A program made the translations under genes and the position numbers. A stretch of DNA of 64,000 nt, from contig CM055098.1 in the NCBI GenBank assembly GCA_029204225.1, positions 50,523,134 through 50,587,133 on the forward strand, given 5' to 3'. Origin of the DNA: Diphasiastrum complanatum. Lineage: Eukaryota > Streptophyta > Lycopodiopsida > Lycopodiales > Lycopodiaceae. Shown here in pieces: positions 1-10,868 of the stretch. How positions within the stretch are numbered: the stretch's first letter is position 1; every line of letters begins with the position of its first letter. The notes below the pieces were generated by a model. That model ran no database searches, had not been told where the DNA came from, and was given only the letters and a program-made list of their open reading frames with translations.

Positions 1-169
1 TGGCCTTTTTAGCCGATAGAACTTGATCTAAACTATATGTACAAGCTATATGATTGTACTATATGAAAAGTACATTTATTTCACACGTGGGAATAGGCTC
101 CACACATGTGTAATCATCCTATATACATATATTTAGCCTTAACCAAGCATAATTTTTGCATTTTTCACA
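1..169 (-). repeat. LTR fragment (same family as the LTRs at 44722 and 49191)
   Basis: The segment aligns by eye with the last ~165 bp of the LTRs ending at 45553 and 50022, sharing the blocks GGCTCCACACATGTGT and TTTTGCATTTTTCACA. It ends in CACA, as those LTRs do. In the element's own minus-strand sense it is the start of an LTR that runs off the window edge. It directly abuts a Copia gag frame at 170, which is not the sequence found inside the complete copy, so it is probably the outer edge of an element inserted into that gag. Confidence 0.75.
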
Positions 170-759
170 GTCTTTCTCCACATTTCTTCTTGAAGAAGAT
201 GACCGATCACCTTTTGAAGAGTGAGATCGGGTTGTGTGGAGATCATCACCACAAAGTGTTCATACGACTTTGGAAGAGAAGAAATAAAGGTCATAACGAC
301 ATCATCATCTTGAATAGAACATCCTAAAGTTGATAACTGATCTAATAGGGACTTGAAGTTGTTGATGTGAGAAGTGATGGTAGTAGAATCAGACATGCTA
401 AGAGTAAAGAACTTCCTTCTAAGATGTAATCTCGTGGTTACATCGTGAGTCTTATAAAGACTTGATAACAAGTCCAATGCTTCCTTAGAGGTTTTGCACG
501 TGGTAACGTGAGATATTTGGGAGTCGGCCGGATTGAGTGTAATAAATGTTAAGGCCTTCTGATCTTTGATCCTCCAGGCCTTTGCTTGATCACCATCTTT
601 TGGTTTCAAGTCTGCACCTTCTACTACATCCCAAAGATCTCTATCTATCAACATCATTCTGAGTTTTAACTTCCAAATGTAGAAGTTAGGACCATTGAAC
701 TTGTCAATGACTCTAGCTTCACTGAGTGATGAAGATGAGGAGCTACCTATATGAGACAT
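139..759 (-). CDS. Copia-type gag polyprotein (UBN2 domain), C-terminally truncated
   Basis: The frame reads MSHIGSSSSSSLSEARVIDK, FNGPNFYIWKLKLRMMLID, then a DLWDVVEG segment, LYKTHDVTTRLHLRRKFFTL and MTFISSLPKSYEHFVVMIS. This is the usual layout of the UBN2 gag domain of plant Copia retrotransposons, which forms the virus-like particle. I prefer the Met at 759 over the upstream one at 783 because MSHI followed by a Ser run is the typical gag start. The zinc knuckle and all of pol are missing. The last ~10 residues (TVKNAKIMLG) are encoded by the LTR fragment at 1-169, so the gag was cut by an insertion. The primer site (812-823) and LTR (826-1533) lie upstream in the same sense. Confidence 0.85.
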   Translation of the reverse strand: MSHIGSSSSSSLSEARVIDKFNGPNFYIWKLKLRMMLIDRDLWDVVEGADLKPKDGDQAKAWRIKDQKALTFITLNPADSQISHVTTCKTSKEALDLLSSLYKTHDVTTRLHLRRKFFTLSMSDSTTITSHINNFKSLLDQLSTLGCSIQDDDVVMTFISSLPKSYEHFVVMISTQPDLTLQKVIGHLLQEEMWRKTVKNAKIMLG

Positions 760-811
760 GATAACAATATACAAATAGAACAAACTTAATTTCTCAGTTT
801 ATTTGAGCTAC

Positions 812-823
812 GCTCTAATACCA
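812..823 (-). other. Primer-binding site of Copia element
   Basis: On the minus strand this reads TGGTATTAGAGC, one base different from the plant initiator-tRNA-Met primer site TGGTATCAGAGC. It lies two bases inside the LTR edge at 826 and upstream of the gag at 759, as expected for a minus-strand element. Confidence 0.8.
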
Positions 824-825
824 AT

Positions 826-1533
826 TGATGAGGCAAGGGAGATAGGAAGAACGAGAACGGAGAAGTGAGCAAGAATATTGTGGAACAACTCTCCCGTTCT
901 AATCGGCTGCTAGGTGCAAAAACAGTCTAATTGACAGCTTACGCTAAAGATAATCACAGCCTTATGCATTCTGATTGCCCAACAAATTCTTAAAAATTAA
1001 TTCATACTCTAAAAACAAGAGTACAGTCCATCGAAGAGATTAGAGATGGTTTGTGTGTGGTACTACTGAAATCAGATTCAATGTAAAGTATAGTTCTGAA
1101 ATAAATCGAAGAGCAATGTGATATCGCGAGTTCTTCAGGCGTCAAAGATAGCCATCATCTGATCAGAAACTGAGGAGTCGTAGACATCCATGTTCTGATC
1201 AGAGTGAGTAAACAAACACGATCAAACAGCAATGAAAGTGCATTCAATCACAGCAAGCATTCATCTACGTTATACACAGACAAAAACATGTTGTTGCTAT
1301 ATTACACTGAAGCACAATACAAATAACAATTCCAACCAAAAATTGACGGCGTAATTGGGAGGCTCAGATAATGCGTCTCATGGATGGAGCAACACCTAAT
1401 CTGTGCTTGGACAATCTATTTATAGATTTCATCCATGTATTAATTGCATTGAATGCTTGTCACCTAATTAGGAAAGCCGTTGTACTTGGAAGTATATGGC
1501 TTTTGTGACAATTGTACATAGTGTACACTGTCA
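826..1533 (-). repeat. 5' LTR of the minus-strand Copia element
   Basis: It is bounded by TGATGAGG at 826, next to the primer site, and by CACTGTCA ending at 1533. On the minus strand it therefore starts TGACAGTG and ends CATCA. The inner edge is fixed by the primer site. The outer edge is chosen from the TG/CA rule and is less certain, because no second copy is present in the window. A TATA-like box lies inside. Confidence 0.55.
1416..1425 (-). promoter_or_regulatory. TATA box in Copia LTR
   Basis: Minus strand CTATAAATAG, within the LTR about 110 bp from its proposed outer edge and upstream of the primer site and gag. It fits an LTR core promoter. Confidence 0.5.
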
Positions 1534-2470
1534 ACCCATAGGGAATGTTGACGTGAACAAGGGCGTTGCAAATTCTCTCACTTCGCTTTATAAGGGAAGC
1601 GACTTTCTCTCACTTCACAAATTTGGGAAGTGGCTGGAAACGTTCCTCGTTTAAAGTAGATGACCTTCGGCATTTCTCTCTCTCGTCGGGACTTTGCGAA
1701 AAAGATGAAGTTGCCCTTAAAAAGGCGAAGGTGTCTTTAAAATAGTTCAACATGAAAAATAGATGACCTTCGAGAAATTTCTCTCTCGCAAACTTTTCGC
1801 GAACAAAGTTAAAGATGTTAGAAAATTATTTTTGAACTTTTGAACTGTTGCAAACATTTCGCGAAAAAAGTCAAGTGTTGAAAAGTAGTTGAACTTTTGG
1901 ACTCTCGCGAAACTTTCGCAAACATTTTGTGAACCTGTCTCGACCATAGTTCATTTCTGTAGACTGTCTCGAAAACAATGTAAATCTGCAGACTTGTCCT
2001 AAATGTAAGTTTTGTGGAAGTCCTTGAAGATGGCCAAGTGTTCAATGATTTCAAGTTATTAAACTTAACATTTGAACTTAAAATTATAATGGGATTGGTT
2101 ACTCTTTGCTAGCGGTCAGCCGGAAGTCTGTTGTAGATGTTCTTCAAGTAATTGGCTGTCTAAGTTATCATTCACCAAGGAGGCAACTGTGGGCTTAATT
2201 TCCAACACGTTTCACTGTGAGTACTGAACCACGATTAAGTCTTGAGGATTCGTCTCAGCATATAGCATTGTTGTGTTGTAGGGCTCTAATATTCGTTGTC
2301 ATTAGTCTCATCGTGTAGCATTCACCGCTGCTCTCTGCAATTGAACCACATACTTCGCTGACTTACTGATGACACATATTGATCATTTGCGTCCTGACCA
2401 AGCCACATATCCGCCCACGCACTTTCTGATCTGACAACTCTGAACCCATGCATTCCTCCTGCATCCAAAC
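1534..2470. other. Intergenic, with TCGCGAA motifs and a satellite scrap
   Basis: No gene is visible. 1560-1930 repeats short TTCGCGAA/CTCTCGCGAAA motifs. At 2206-2260 the string ACGTTTCACTGTGAGTACTG and, slightly later, GGATTCGTCTCAGC resemble the 361-bp satellite at 11385-12605, suggesting a small eroded piece of it. Confidence 0.4.
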
Positions 2471-4187
2471 ATGCCTCTTTATCAGATCCGAACCAAACAG
2501 CCTCACAGCTCTATTCTGTCCGAGCACTCTACATCGCCTTCCTCCTTCAGACCTGCACACACCTGCAACTATCCTACACCTGCCACCACTAGCACACAAA
2601 TGACCTGCGCCAACCTTCAACCTTGCAACAGACCTACAAAACCTCCAAAGGACTTGCACCTGCAAAAAACATCCCAACCCTACACATCATCATCTTCATG
2701 GACCGATCCATCACCTCCTCCATCAGCCGACTCCTTCCACCTTCTCCATCAACCGCAAACACCACCGGTGCATAAAAAAAAAAAAAAAAACCCAAAAACC
2801 AAAAACAACAAAAAGTCCATACAAAAAACAAAAAACAAGAACTTACCCAAATGGAACACCATATTGATGTCCATACCACAAAAGATTATCCACCCAAAAT
2901 GGTGTCACCTACGTCTAAAGAAATTCGACATCATAGGTCCTCTCGAATGAAATCACTCGTATGCGAGTAGTCCACAAACCCATTCGAGAGGCAATAACCT
3001 GCTAGATCCGATTCTTCACAAGAGCCCATTTTTATGGTGCTAAATCCTCACAGGCCAAAACACACCTCCATGGAGCTTTTGCTAACCATGGCAATCCTAT
3101 TGAAAAATGAACCCCGAAGTTAGATCTACCCAAGTACGATGGTAGTACAGACCCTCATATTTTTACAAGTTTGAAAATGTATGCGATTTTTATGGCAAAA
3201 CATCCAACGATGCTATGGTCCACTATTTTCTATGACCACGACTGATGAAGCACATGAATGGTTTTTTAACTTGGATCGTGACGATAAGCTTGACTGGTCT
3301 ATATTGAAAGAATCCTTTGTCAAGCATTTTAAGCCCTTTCGTTTGATAGAGAGTCCTTTTGTCAAATTGTGTAATATCAAAATGGCAAAAGACGAACGCG
3401 TACAAGAATATATCGAGCATTTTAAAACGTTTCAAAAGTCAACTATAGGAATAGGCCACTGATCATCATCTGGTTCTTAGTAGGCCTTCCAAGATGGATT
3501 AGATGCAAGCTTCGATCTAATGATGAATATATGAGCTTAAAGTTAGCTATGTCTAATGCCATCCGAGATGAAGACGAAGGATCAGATGTTGATAATTCTA
3601 GGGAATGGAGAGCACATCGTGCTGCTGTCCATGACTCAAAGCCGATCGAGGATACCTGTGATCAGCTTTGGAAATCATAGTTGAAGTTGCTTAATCAACA
3701 ACATCAACTCCACATGGAGAAACTCACAAATGAGTTTCGAAATATCCTGAAGTCTATCCAAAGCAATATGACTGGTCAGCTACCCTTTGCACAGGTAGCT
3801 CATAGATGCAAAAACATATGGTGCCCACATTGCCAGGCTACGCATCCTATTCATGATTGCCCTTCATATCAGCCTATTCAAGCCAACTTCATACAAAGAT
3901 ATAAAGAACAACCATCCCAATCTGGACATTCCTTGCCTTATCACGATCACCAACCAGAAAATCCAAAAGTCCTCACCATACAAGATGGCTATGTGATTCA
4001 ACAAAGGGCAATGAACAATAGATGCTTCATTTACAATGAAGCAGGCCACTTTATGGTTGATTGTATGATCAAAACAAAATACCATGCCAAATTCCCTTAC
4101 TGTGTCAGGAAACACAGTTTCAAAGATTTTTCGCAACAACCCAACAAGATCCTACCTGCCCGCAACGTCCATTACAAATCCGGTTAG
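2471..4187 (+). pseudogene. Gypsy-type retrotransposon gag, frameshifted
   Basis: A Pro/Thr/Ser-rich stretch (2471-2950) leads into DLPKYDGSTDPHIF (~3125-3165), a typical start of the Retrotrans_gag domain. A frame change near 3200 is followed by EAHEWFFNLDRDDKLDWSIL, SFVKHF and IKMAKDERVQEYIEHF, the core of that domain (3181-3462). A stop follows, and a further frame (3681-4187) carries WCPHCQATHPIHDC, a zinc-knuckle-like Cys/His cluster. The same gag type recurs at 50028-50932. At least two frameshifts or stops break it, and an A17 run at 2768-2784 may explain one. Confidence 0.75.
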
Positions 4188-4785
4188 GATCCCCATGACA
4201 ACACCACACGAGCACCATAGCAATCAACTGCTAAACCTGCTGCTCAATTGGGAAGTTTCTTGAAAACTTCTACAATACCATGCAATTGCCAGATCGATAA
4301 TGAAACAAAGACCCTAATTATGAAATGAGTCCTTGCAGAAAGAAACTGAAATAGATATTCCGTCATCTGCTACAATTTCCAACCAAGAGCAAACTCACCA
4401 GGGAATTGAAATTTTTTTCCACCTTTTTGCAACTTTAATCTATATATCTTCCAAATGTTGAGAAGATTTCCAATGCATTACCCAAACTTGATCATTTGAT
4501 ATACCAAATGATGGATATAAACAACAAATATGAGAATCAGAAATCTATATGGAAATTCATTTTATGAATGATCAGAGGAGTACTACCGAAATAGTATCTT
4601 CTCCTTCCATGCATTTCAAGCTATATCTTACACACATTTAGTGTCACCAATTATGCCTTGTTTTTAACAAGGCCATGTTAGAGTTTTTTTACTCTGAAAA
4701 CCAATAGCAAATTCTAATCGTCAAGATGGAATCTCAATGTTGATGAATGAAATTTTTGTTCCACACGGTGCTCTGCAAATATCGA
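4188..4785. other. Post-gag Gypsy remnant, no readable domain
   Basis: No frame resembling protease, reverse transcriptase or integrase can be read here. The stretch lies between the gag remnant and the truncated LTR at 4786 and is probably decayed internal sequence of the Gypsy element. Confidence 0.35.
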
Positions 4786-5474
4786 TGTTGGGGGTATTCC
4801 CAACAAAGAGTAAATAAATAAAATCCTCCAATAAAATGTGTTGCGAGGGCATGACATCCTGCGTGTATAAGCCCATGGCCCAATGAGCACGCAATTGAAG
4901 TTGTAAATAAAATAAACTTGTTTTGGGCCTTGTAATTAAAATAAAACTAGAGGCCCAATGTCATTTTTAAACTTAGAGATCACTTTTTAGAGTTGGGTCC
5001 AAATTGGGACTCACATGAAATGTATTTTTTGTGGACCCTTGGATCAAGTTGGGTCCAAGATGAATGGTTAGGATCATTGTGAATATTAGCCAATAAGATT
5101 AAGGGGCAAGGGCCTTCCTCATTTTATAAAAAGGCACCATTTGTACACTATTTCCATGTTAATGAGAAGGAGGAAACTCTTACCATTTTTGGAAGAGAAG
5201 CATCCTCATTTGCTATTCACTACTTCCTAATGCTCTTGATTGTGTTTTCCATTGCTTTCTATTTCCATGTTTATTGTTTGCCATAGTGAATGCTTTTCCA
5301 TTAGCAAGCATAAGGAGCATTTGAGCTAACCTCCACCCTCACTCTCTATCTATCTCTCTTCCTCTCTTCTCTTCTCAACCTCTTCTTTTCTATCCCTTAG
5401 GCCCTTCACCCAAACTATGATGAATGTTAGTGTAGAGGAGTAGAGTTAAAGAGGAGTAGCATAGTGGTGAGTAA
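4786..5474 (+). repeat. Truncated Gypsy LTR, same family as 42665-43485
   Basis: It starts TGTTGGGGGTATTCCCAACA and aligns along its length with 42665-43355, sharing TAAGCCCATGGCCCAATGAG, GGATCAAGTTGGGTCCAAGA and GATGAATGTTAGTGTAGAGG. The match stops abruptly after GTGGTGAGTA at 5474, so the last ~130 bp present in the other copy are missing. No purine tract precedes it. It may be the 3' LTR of the decayed gag element or an independent insertion. Confidence 0.8.
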
Positions 5475-6597
5475 ACAAACGGTTACAAAGTTTTGGACAT
5501 GAGAAAAAGACAAAAATAAAATTATAATGTATTTTTTTATTAATATTTATTTAAAAGATAATATTAAACAATGATGAGATGTAATTTTGTGAAGCCAAAG
5601 AGCTCTAAAATGCATAAGGGCTAGTCTTGGTAAATATACGTGTATACATGCCCAGCAAAAATGTCATGTTGCCGTTGAAAATGTTACCATTTGTCATCGC
5701 CATTAAAATTGTCACACAAAAACTACGTATTTTTAAAAATGTACCCCTCCCCCAATTCAAATCCTATATTTCCCTACATCTAATTTTCTGCAAAAGTATA
5801 CCTTTGATCAATAGATGGGATTTGGTGGCATTATGATGTCTTTTGTGGCTTTGATCATTGACTTAAACATCAGAGAGCAGAGGGTAGCCTTAATTGTTGT
5901 TAAGTCAATTTTCTATAGAATCTGCGTATTTACACATGAAACTGAAACGCTTGCGTGCTTTCCATTTTGGAAGAATTGATAAATTCTTATTTTGCGCTAG
6001 AAGGAATTGTACATTCGGTGATTTTCACAAATATTACACAAAAAATAGAAAAAAAAACTCCATTACTCAAATGTATCTATAGTTTGATTTGTTTATGGTC
6101 ATACCACTGGCAAGATGCAAATGCAATTGAAGATGCTCTGGAAAGGCTATTGCAATACATTAGAGTTGATGCAGGAACACGCTCACATGGAGAAGAGATT
6201 CATCTTCCCTTTACTGGAAGAGGCTGCTAAAGATAATGCCTTCTTAAGCGTCTTATGTTGAGAGTTCAGTTCATAATTTTCTACCTGTGCTCTTTTAACA
6301 ACGTCTGTGAAGGGCATTCGAATCGTCTCGCTTTTATGTTTTGTAGCTAACAAAAGTTTCTAGTTTAAAGTTGGCTACTCCGTTGAGACTTCACTTACTA
6401 AAGATTTGCACAGTAATATTTTGTAGCACAAAATGTCTTTAATAGCGCTAGTCTTCACGCTTCATACGATCAAATAGTCTTGGTGTGTGTCAGCTCAAAT
6501 CTTGCAAGAATGGATTGTTCAGTTTCAGATTGAGTTTGGGGACCACACTACTTAGCACATTACTAATGAGGCCTCATTTAACACTACAATGAGACTT
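5475..6597. other. Intergenic with one exon-like scrap (6108-6230)
   Basis: There is no complete gene. 6108-6230 (+) reads NAIEDALERLLQYIRVDAGT followed by RSHGEEIHLPFTGRGC and a stop. It is preceded by an AG that could be a splice acceptor. The composition looks protein-coding, but I do not recognise the family. Confidence 0.3.
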
Positions 6598-6771
6598 CCT
6601 AATGCCTAAGGCCTAAAGCCCAAAGCCCAATGTCTAATGTCGAATACCTAAAGCCTAACTCTAATGATTAATGTCTAAAGCCTAACCCTAATGCCTAATG
6701 AGCCTAAACCTAATGCGCACGCACACTCACACACACACACACACAAAAACTATATATATATATATATATAA
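6598..6771. repeat. Degenerate telomere-like CCTAA repeats, then (CA)n and (TA)n
   Basis: 6598-6716 repeats units such as GCCTAAAGCC, AACCCTAATGCCTAATG and CCTAAACCTAATG. The units vary around CCTAA(A/T), reminiscent of the plant telomere C-strand CCCTAAA but irregular. A (CA)n tract (about 6719-6744) and a (TA)n tract (about 6751-6771) follow directly. Confidence 0.6.
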
Positions 6772-6935
6772 AGATATTTTAGAGAGAGAGAGTGTCAGGG
6801 TTGCCGTAAAAAAATTATCCTGTGCCGCCAAAAATGTCGCACACTGCCCGTGAGAAATGTCACCGATTCTACACAGAAAAAAGCTACAGGACATTTTAAA
6901 AAATAGGGTAAAAAAAATAACACATACAAGCCACT
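6763..6935 (+). repeat. Dispersed ~170-bp repeat, copy 1
   Basis: It matches 35946-36118, sharing AAAGATATTTTAGAGAGA, TTGTCGTAAAAAAATTA-like blocks, CCAAAAATGTC and AAAAAAGCTA. Both copies sit directly downstream of a (TA)n tract, which suggests an element that inserts into TA-rich sequence or carries TA at its end. Confidence 0.65.
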
Positions 6936-7126
6936 TTTTTTTTTTTCTTTTCGGTGCACGCACACATAAGTATATTTGAAATTTTATTTGCCCCGAGAGC
7001 GCGTGCTCTCTCTTTCTCTCTAACTGGGGTGACATTCTCTGCGGAGGATGAAGAAAGAAAGATGGTGCATGTGGGAGGAGGTGTAGAAGCTCACGCTCGC
7101 TTCAAGCGGTATGAGTAGCGTGCAAA

Positions 7127-7260
7127 TTCCAATTTGGTGCTCATAATGAAGAGATGCAAGAGGTCGATGAAGGGCTGAACGTGCAGGATATTGATGCCTA
7201 TTGGATTCAACGCAAAATATGCTGCACCTACTGGGATCCTTTGGCAGCAATGGTATCGCG
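7127..7260 (+). pseudogene. Fragment of a BRR2-like U5 snRNP RNA helicase gene
   Basis: One frame reads FQFGAHNEEMQEVDEGLNVQ continuing DIDAYWIQRKI. Plant BRR2 (DExH12) has a closely similar LNVQDIDAYWLQRKIS segment N-terminal to its helicase cassettes. BRR2 unwinds U4/U6 during spliceosome activation. Only ~35 residues are recognisable. After RKI the frame loses similarity, and no helicase motif lies nearby. It is a gene scrap, presumably carried by a transposon or left by decay. An adjacent unrecognised open stretch (about 7290-7372, FTQNGKESECYILAHQHTNG) looks coding as well. Confidence 0.6.
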
Positions 7261-7562
7261 ATGGAGTGTGTGTAGGATTCCGGTCCCTTGCCTTTGATCT
7301 TCACTCAGAACGGGAAGGAGTCTGAGTGCTACATTCTTGCTCATCAGCACACCAATGGGCTGTGTGTTTTGTTAGAACCACTATGCAGGAGGATATGCCT
7401 TCTTGCTTGGATACCGCTTATGTGAATATTCCTCATCAATGTGTGTACCATCTATCATAATTGATGCCGCAGCACCTTTGTTAGCACACAAGGATCTGAT
7501 ATAGATGTGGATTTACATTTCTAAAATGATGGCATGACTGTGCAGTTGGAAAGGAGATAGTG

Positions 7563-7800
7563 GATTGCTGCATAGATCGTGTGAGAAAGCTTGCAGATAA
7601 CTGCTCTAGGTTGCAGGGCTTCTTGATCTTCAACGCTGTTGGTGAAAAAAATAGGCTCTAGATTAGGGTCACTCTTGTTGGAGCGATTCTCTATCAATTT
7701 TGGAAAGAAATCCAAGCTTGGATTCATTGTCTACCCCTCACCAAAGGCAAGCACTATAGTTCACCATCTCTTCCATTCTACATGCAATTTTCACACTGTC
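7563..7800 (+). pseudogene. Alpha-tubulin gene fragment
   Basis: The first frame reads [20 protein letters not shown] then AVGE. After a frame change at the run of A near 7645, the next frame reads [20 protein letters not shown] then KLGFIVYPSPKASTIV. These match the alpha-tubulin segment running from RIRKLADNC through LQGFLVFNAVGGGTGSGLGS to GKKSKLGF.VYPSP. The glycine-rich nucleotide-binding loop is destroyed by the frameshift and by substitutions. About 75 of ~450 residues remain, and there is no start, stop or flanking exon. It lies 300 bp from the BRR2 scrap in the same orientation. Confidence 0.75.
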
Positions 7801-7944
7801 GTGTATACCCAGCATTGTGAACCACTGTGACATACTCATGCCTTTACTCCTTTTAGCTTGATCCATTGCTTTTATTATTAGTCTGCTGCAATTTCATTTG
7901 TGATTATAGCTATGGGTATGCGGCCTGATCGACTTTTCAAGTAT

Positions 7945-8517
7945 CAATTACAATAGGTTGCCCTAAATTCGTGGCTCAAGATCTTGCTGGCCGAAGCCAA
8001 GAATCGAACTGGATTGGATTCATCATGGTGGCCACTGATGCGCAGGAGATACAGATGGCAGCCGCTGCTTTCGTATTCTGGAGGCCTGATTCTCTTCAAG
8101 TTTAGGTGTTGCTTGCTGTAAGGCCATGACAGGAGATATGTTATAGCCCAAAGCCAATCCAACTCGATTTCAAATATGAAAAGTGACAAGCGTGAAGCCT
8201 ATCGTTGGAGTCTATCGAATTTCTTCACCTGTACATTGTGCATTGATGTTATAACGATGGGGTTTGTTATTGTAATAAACTTGCAATGGTGAGATTATTA
8301 TGCTATACAATGATATGTTGGTCAAAGCAGACTGCCATTGATACATGATGTTCTATTGTTCAACATGGAAGTTTGAATGCATGTCTTGGTTGAAATGATG
8401 CTAGATAGGCCTTTCTTTTGCTTATGAAAGTAAGGAGTTCCTTTGTTAGAGCTTATCATTTCTTATCAATACCATTACTATTAAATGATGGAGGAGATGT
8501 AGGTCTGCACCTTATGA
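7945..8517. other. Intergenic, no recognisable gene
   Basis: Open frames are short and match nothing I know. The stretch separates the captured gene scraps from the duplicated block that begins at about 8518. Confidence 0.4.
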
Positions 8518-8835
8518 ATCCCCAGCTCCAAATGACTCGAGATTTGATCTCCGCAAAACACAAGCGCTCCTTAAGAATTCAACCAAGAAATCCCAATGAC
8601 CCGAGGTTTGCATCTCCTCAAAACACAGGCGCTCCTTGAAGATTTGCATTCAACCATTGTATAATTTGCATCATGTTTTTCTCCTTTTTGAGCTTCCTGA
8701 AACTATCCAAGATAGTTTTTGCACTCCCTATGCTTATTTGGTATTGTTGCATATTTTTATTACATGTTATTTATAATGTGAATATAGGAGACAATTCTCC
8801 AAAAATATGGTTTTGATGAATATGATGCTAATCAA

Positions 8836-8962
<127 letters not shown>

Positions 8963-9082
8963 CTGCTCAGGTAAATAATTTTTTATGCGCGTTCCATAGA
9001 AACAAATTGTAAGAATCCAAGAGAGCCTTCCATAGAAACAAATTGTAAAAATCCAAGAGAGCCTTACTGTGATTTTAATATC

Positions 9083-9197
<115 letters not shown>

Positions 9198-9714
9198 GTA
9201 TCAACATCTAGGACGTACCCGTAGGACCTTTAAACACATCGCTATCAATGTCTACAAAGTACACATAACAAGGGAAGTAATAAAATTAGTATATATTGTC
9301 CTATATGTTATACGTCATTCTTCTTAAGCTTTAAAATTACATCATTCTATTATCTACCTCCAAGTGATTTTGATGAAGGTTATATATAATTGCAAATGAC
9401 AATAAGCTACAAAGTGATTCAATTATAAGGCCTATTTGTTAGTTACACATGCCTTTCAAACATTGATGCACATAGGAGATGCATAAACATGTCAATTTCT
9501 ACAAGGATACAAAAGAACTAATGTGAACATACCATTCTAAATCCTCAAATAATATCATCTTGCACTTGGAACTATATATTGAGCTTTTCAAAATCTAGAA
9601 TTGAATTCCACATGTTTGTTCTTTCTTTCACTATGGATGTGTGTGTGTAAGTGTGAGTGGGCTAGAGGAGAAAAGAAATGGGGTGGAGTAGATGAGGCTA
9701 TTGGGGTTGATTTT

Positions 9715-10376
9715 TTCCGAACACTCGAATTTTTTGAAAGACTTGAATTTTTGGAACGAGTTGAATTTTTCCGAAGACTCGAATTTTTGGAACAACTCGA
9801 ATGTTTTTAGAAAAGACTCAAATTTTTCCGATGACTCAAATTTTTCCAAGGACTTGAATTGTTCAAAAGGCTCAAATTTTTTCAAAGACTCGAATTTTTG
9901 AACGACCTGAATTTTTGAGGACTCGAAGTTTTGGATAGACTGGAATTTTTGGAGTAGCACGAATTTTTTGGTCGACTCGAATTTTTAAAAAGACTCAAAT
10001 TTTTCCAACGACTCGAATTTTTCCAAAGGATCAAATTGTTCAAAAGATTCGAATTTTATCAAAGACTCGAATCCAATGACTCAAATTTTTTAGTGACTCG
10101 AATTTCTCCAATAACTCGAATTTTTCATAGACTCAAAATTTTCCAACGGATCGGATTTTTCAAATGACTCAAATTTTTTGAAAGACTCGAAATTTTTCAA
10201 AACATCGAATCTTTATAAAGACTTGAACTGTCAACTCAAATTTTTCCGAAGGATCGAAGGACCCTTTGTACTATCAAGTCGAATTTTTTCGAAGACTCAA
10301 ATTTTTCTGAAGACTCGAATTTTTCCAAGACTCAAAGTTTTTTAAAGACTTGAATGTTTCCAAAGACTCGAATGTT
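9715..10376. repeat. 18-20 bp minisatellite, GACTCGAATTTTTCCAAA type
   Basis: Dozens of imperfect units of the form GACTCGAATTTTTCCAAA or GGAACGACTCGAATTTTT. The +/- open frames across it are artefacts of the period. The same array occurs at 40548-41345. Confidence 0.9.
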
Positions 10377-10380
10377 AGAT

Positions 10381-10690
10381 ACTTGAGATGCGAGCTGTGC
10401 GAGATCGGCGACCATCCAAATCATCGGCCGTCACCTAGATCGGCCTCCATTGCCTGTCAACGACGGGCACTATTTATTAGTATATATATGCCGCCACCTA
10501 GATCGGCCTCCATTGCCCGTCAACAACAGGCACTCTTTATTAGTATATATATATATACTAATAAAGAGTGCCCGTCGTTGATATATATATACTAATAAAG
10601 AGTGCCCGTTGTTGACGGGCAATGGAGGCCGATCTAGGTGGCGGCCGATGATTTGGATGGTGGCACATCTCGCATGTCGAATATCTAACA
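10381..10690. mobile_element. Cluster of Helitron-like 3' termini in inverted arrangement
   Basis: Two + oriented ends, GCCTGTCAACGACGGGCAC + TATTTATTAG (to 10480) and GCCCGTCAACAACAGGCAC + TCTTTATTAG (to 10543), face two reversed ends (from 10558 and 10591, each starting CTAATAAAGAGTGCCCGT). Each has a GC-rich hairpin about 8 bases from a (C/T)TAG end followed by T and AT repeats, as at Helitron 3' ends. Flanking arms CACCTAGATCGGCCTCCATT and its complement make the whole cluster an imperfect palindrome. Confidence 0.65.
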
Positions 10691-10868
10691 TATCTCACAC
10701 ATCTCGGCCCTAGTAGGGGTCAAAATTTAACCATGTTCAACAATAGCACATGGAGTATCTTAATAAAAAGGTTGACGGGTGGTATCTGTGTTTGCAAATG
10801 TTTGTTAATGAGCGGCCCACAATTCAAAGTGAATATGTTGTTCATGCATGTGGTATGTATGTGTGTTT

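Noticed and set aside
2471-2950. Independent proline-rich protein
   Set aside because: It leads directly into the Gypsy gag core in the same sense and fits a gag N-terminal region better than a separate gene.
6598-6716. True interstitial telomere array
   Set aside because: Units are irregular and rarely the full CCCTAAA, so I call it telomere-like only.
9601-9960. Repetitive Phe/Asn/Ser/Lys frames resembling low-complexity proteins
   Set aside because: Product of the 18-20 bp minisatellite period, open on both strands.
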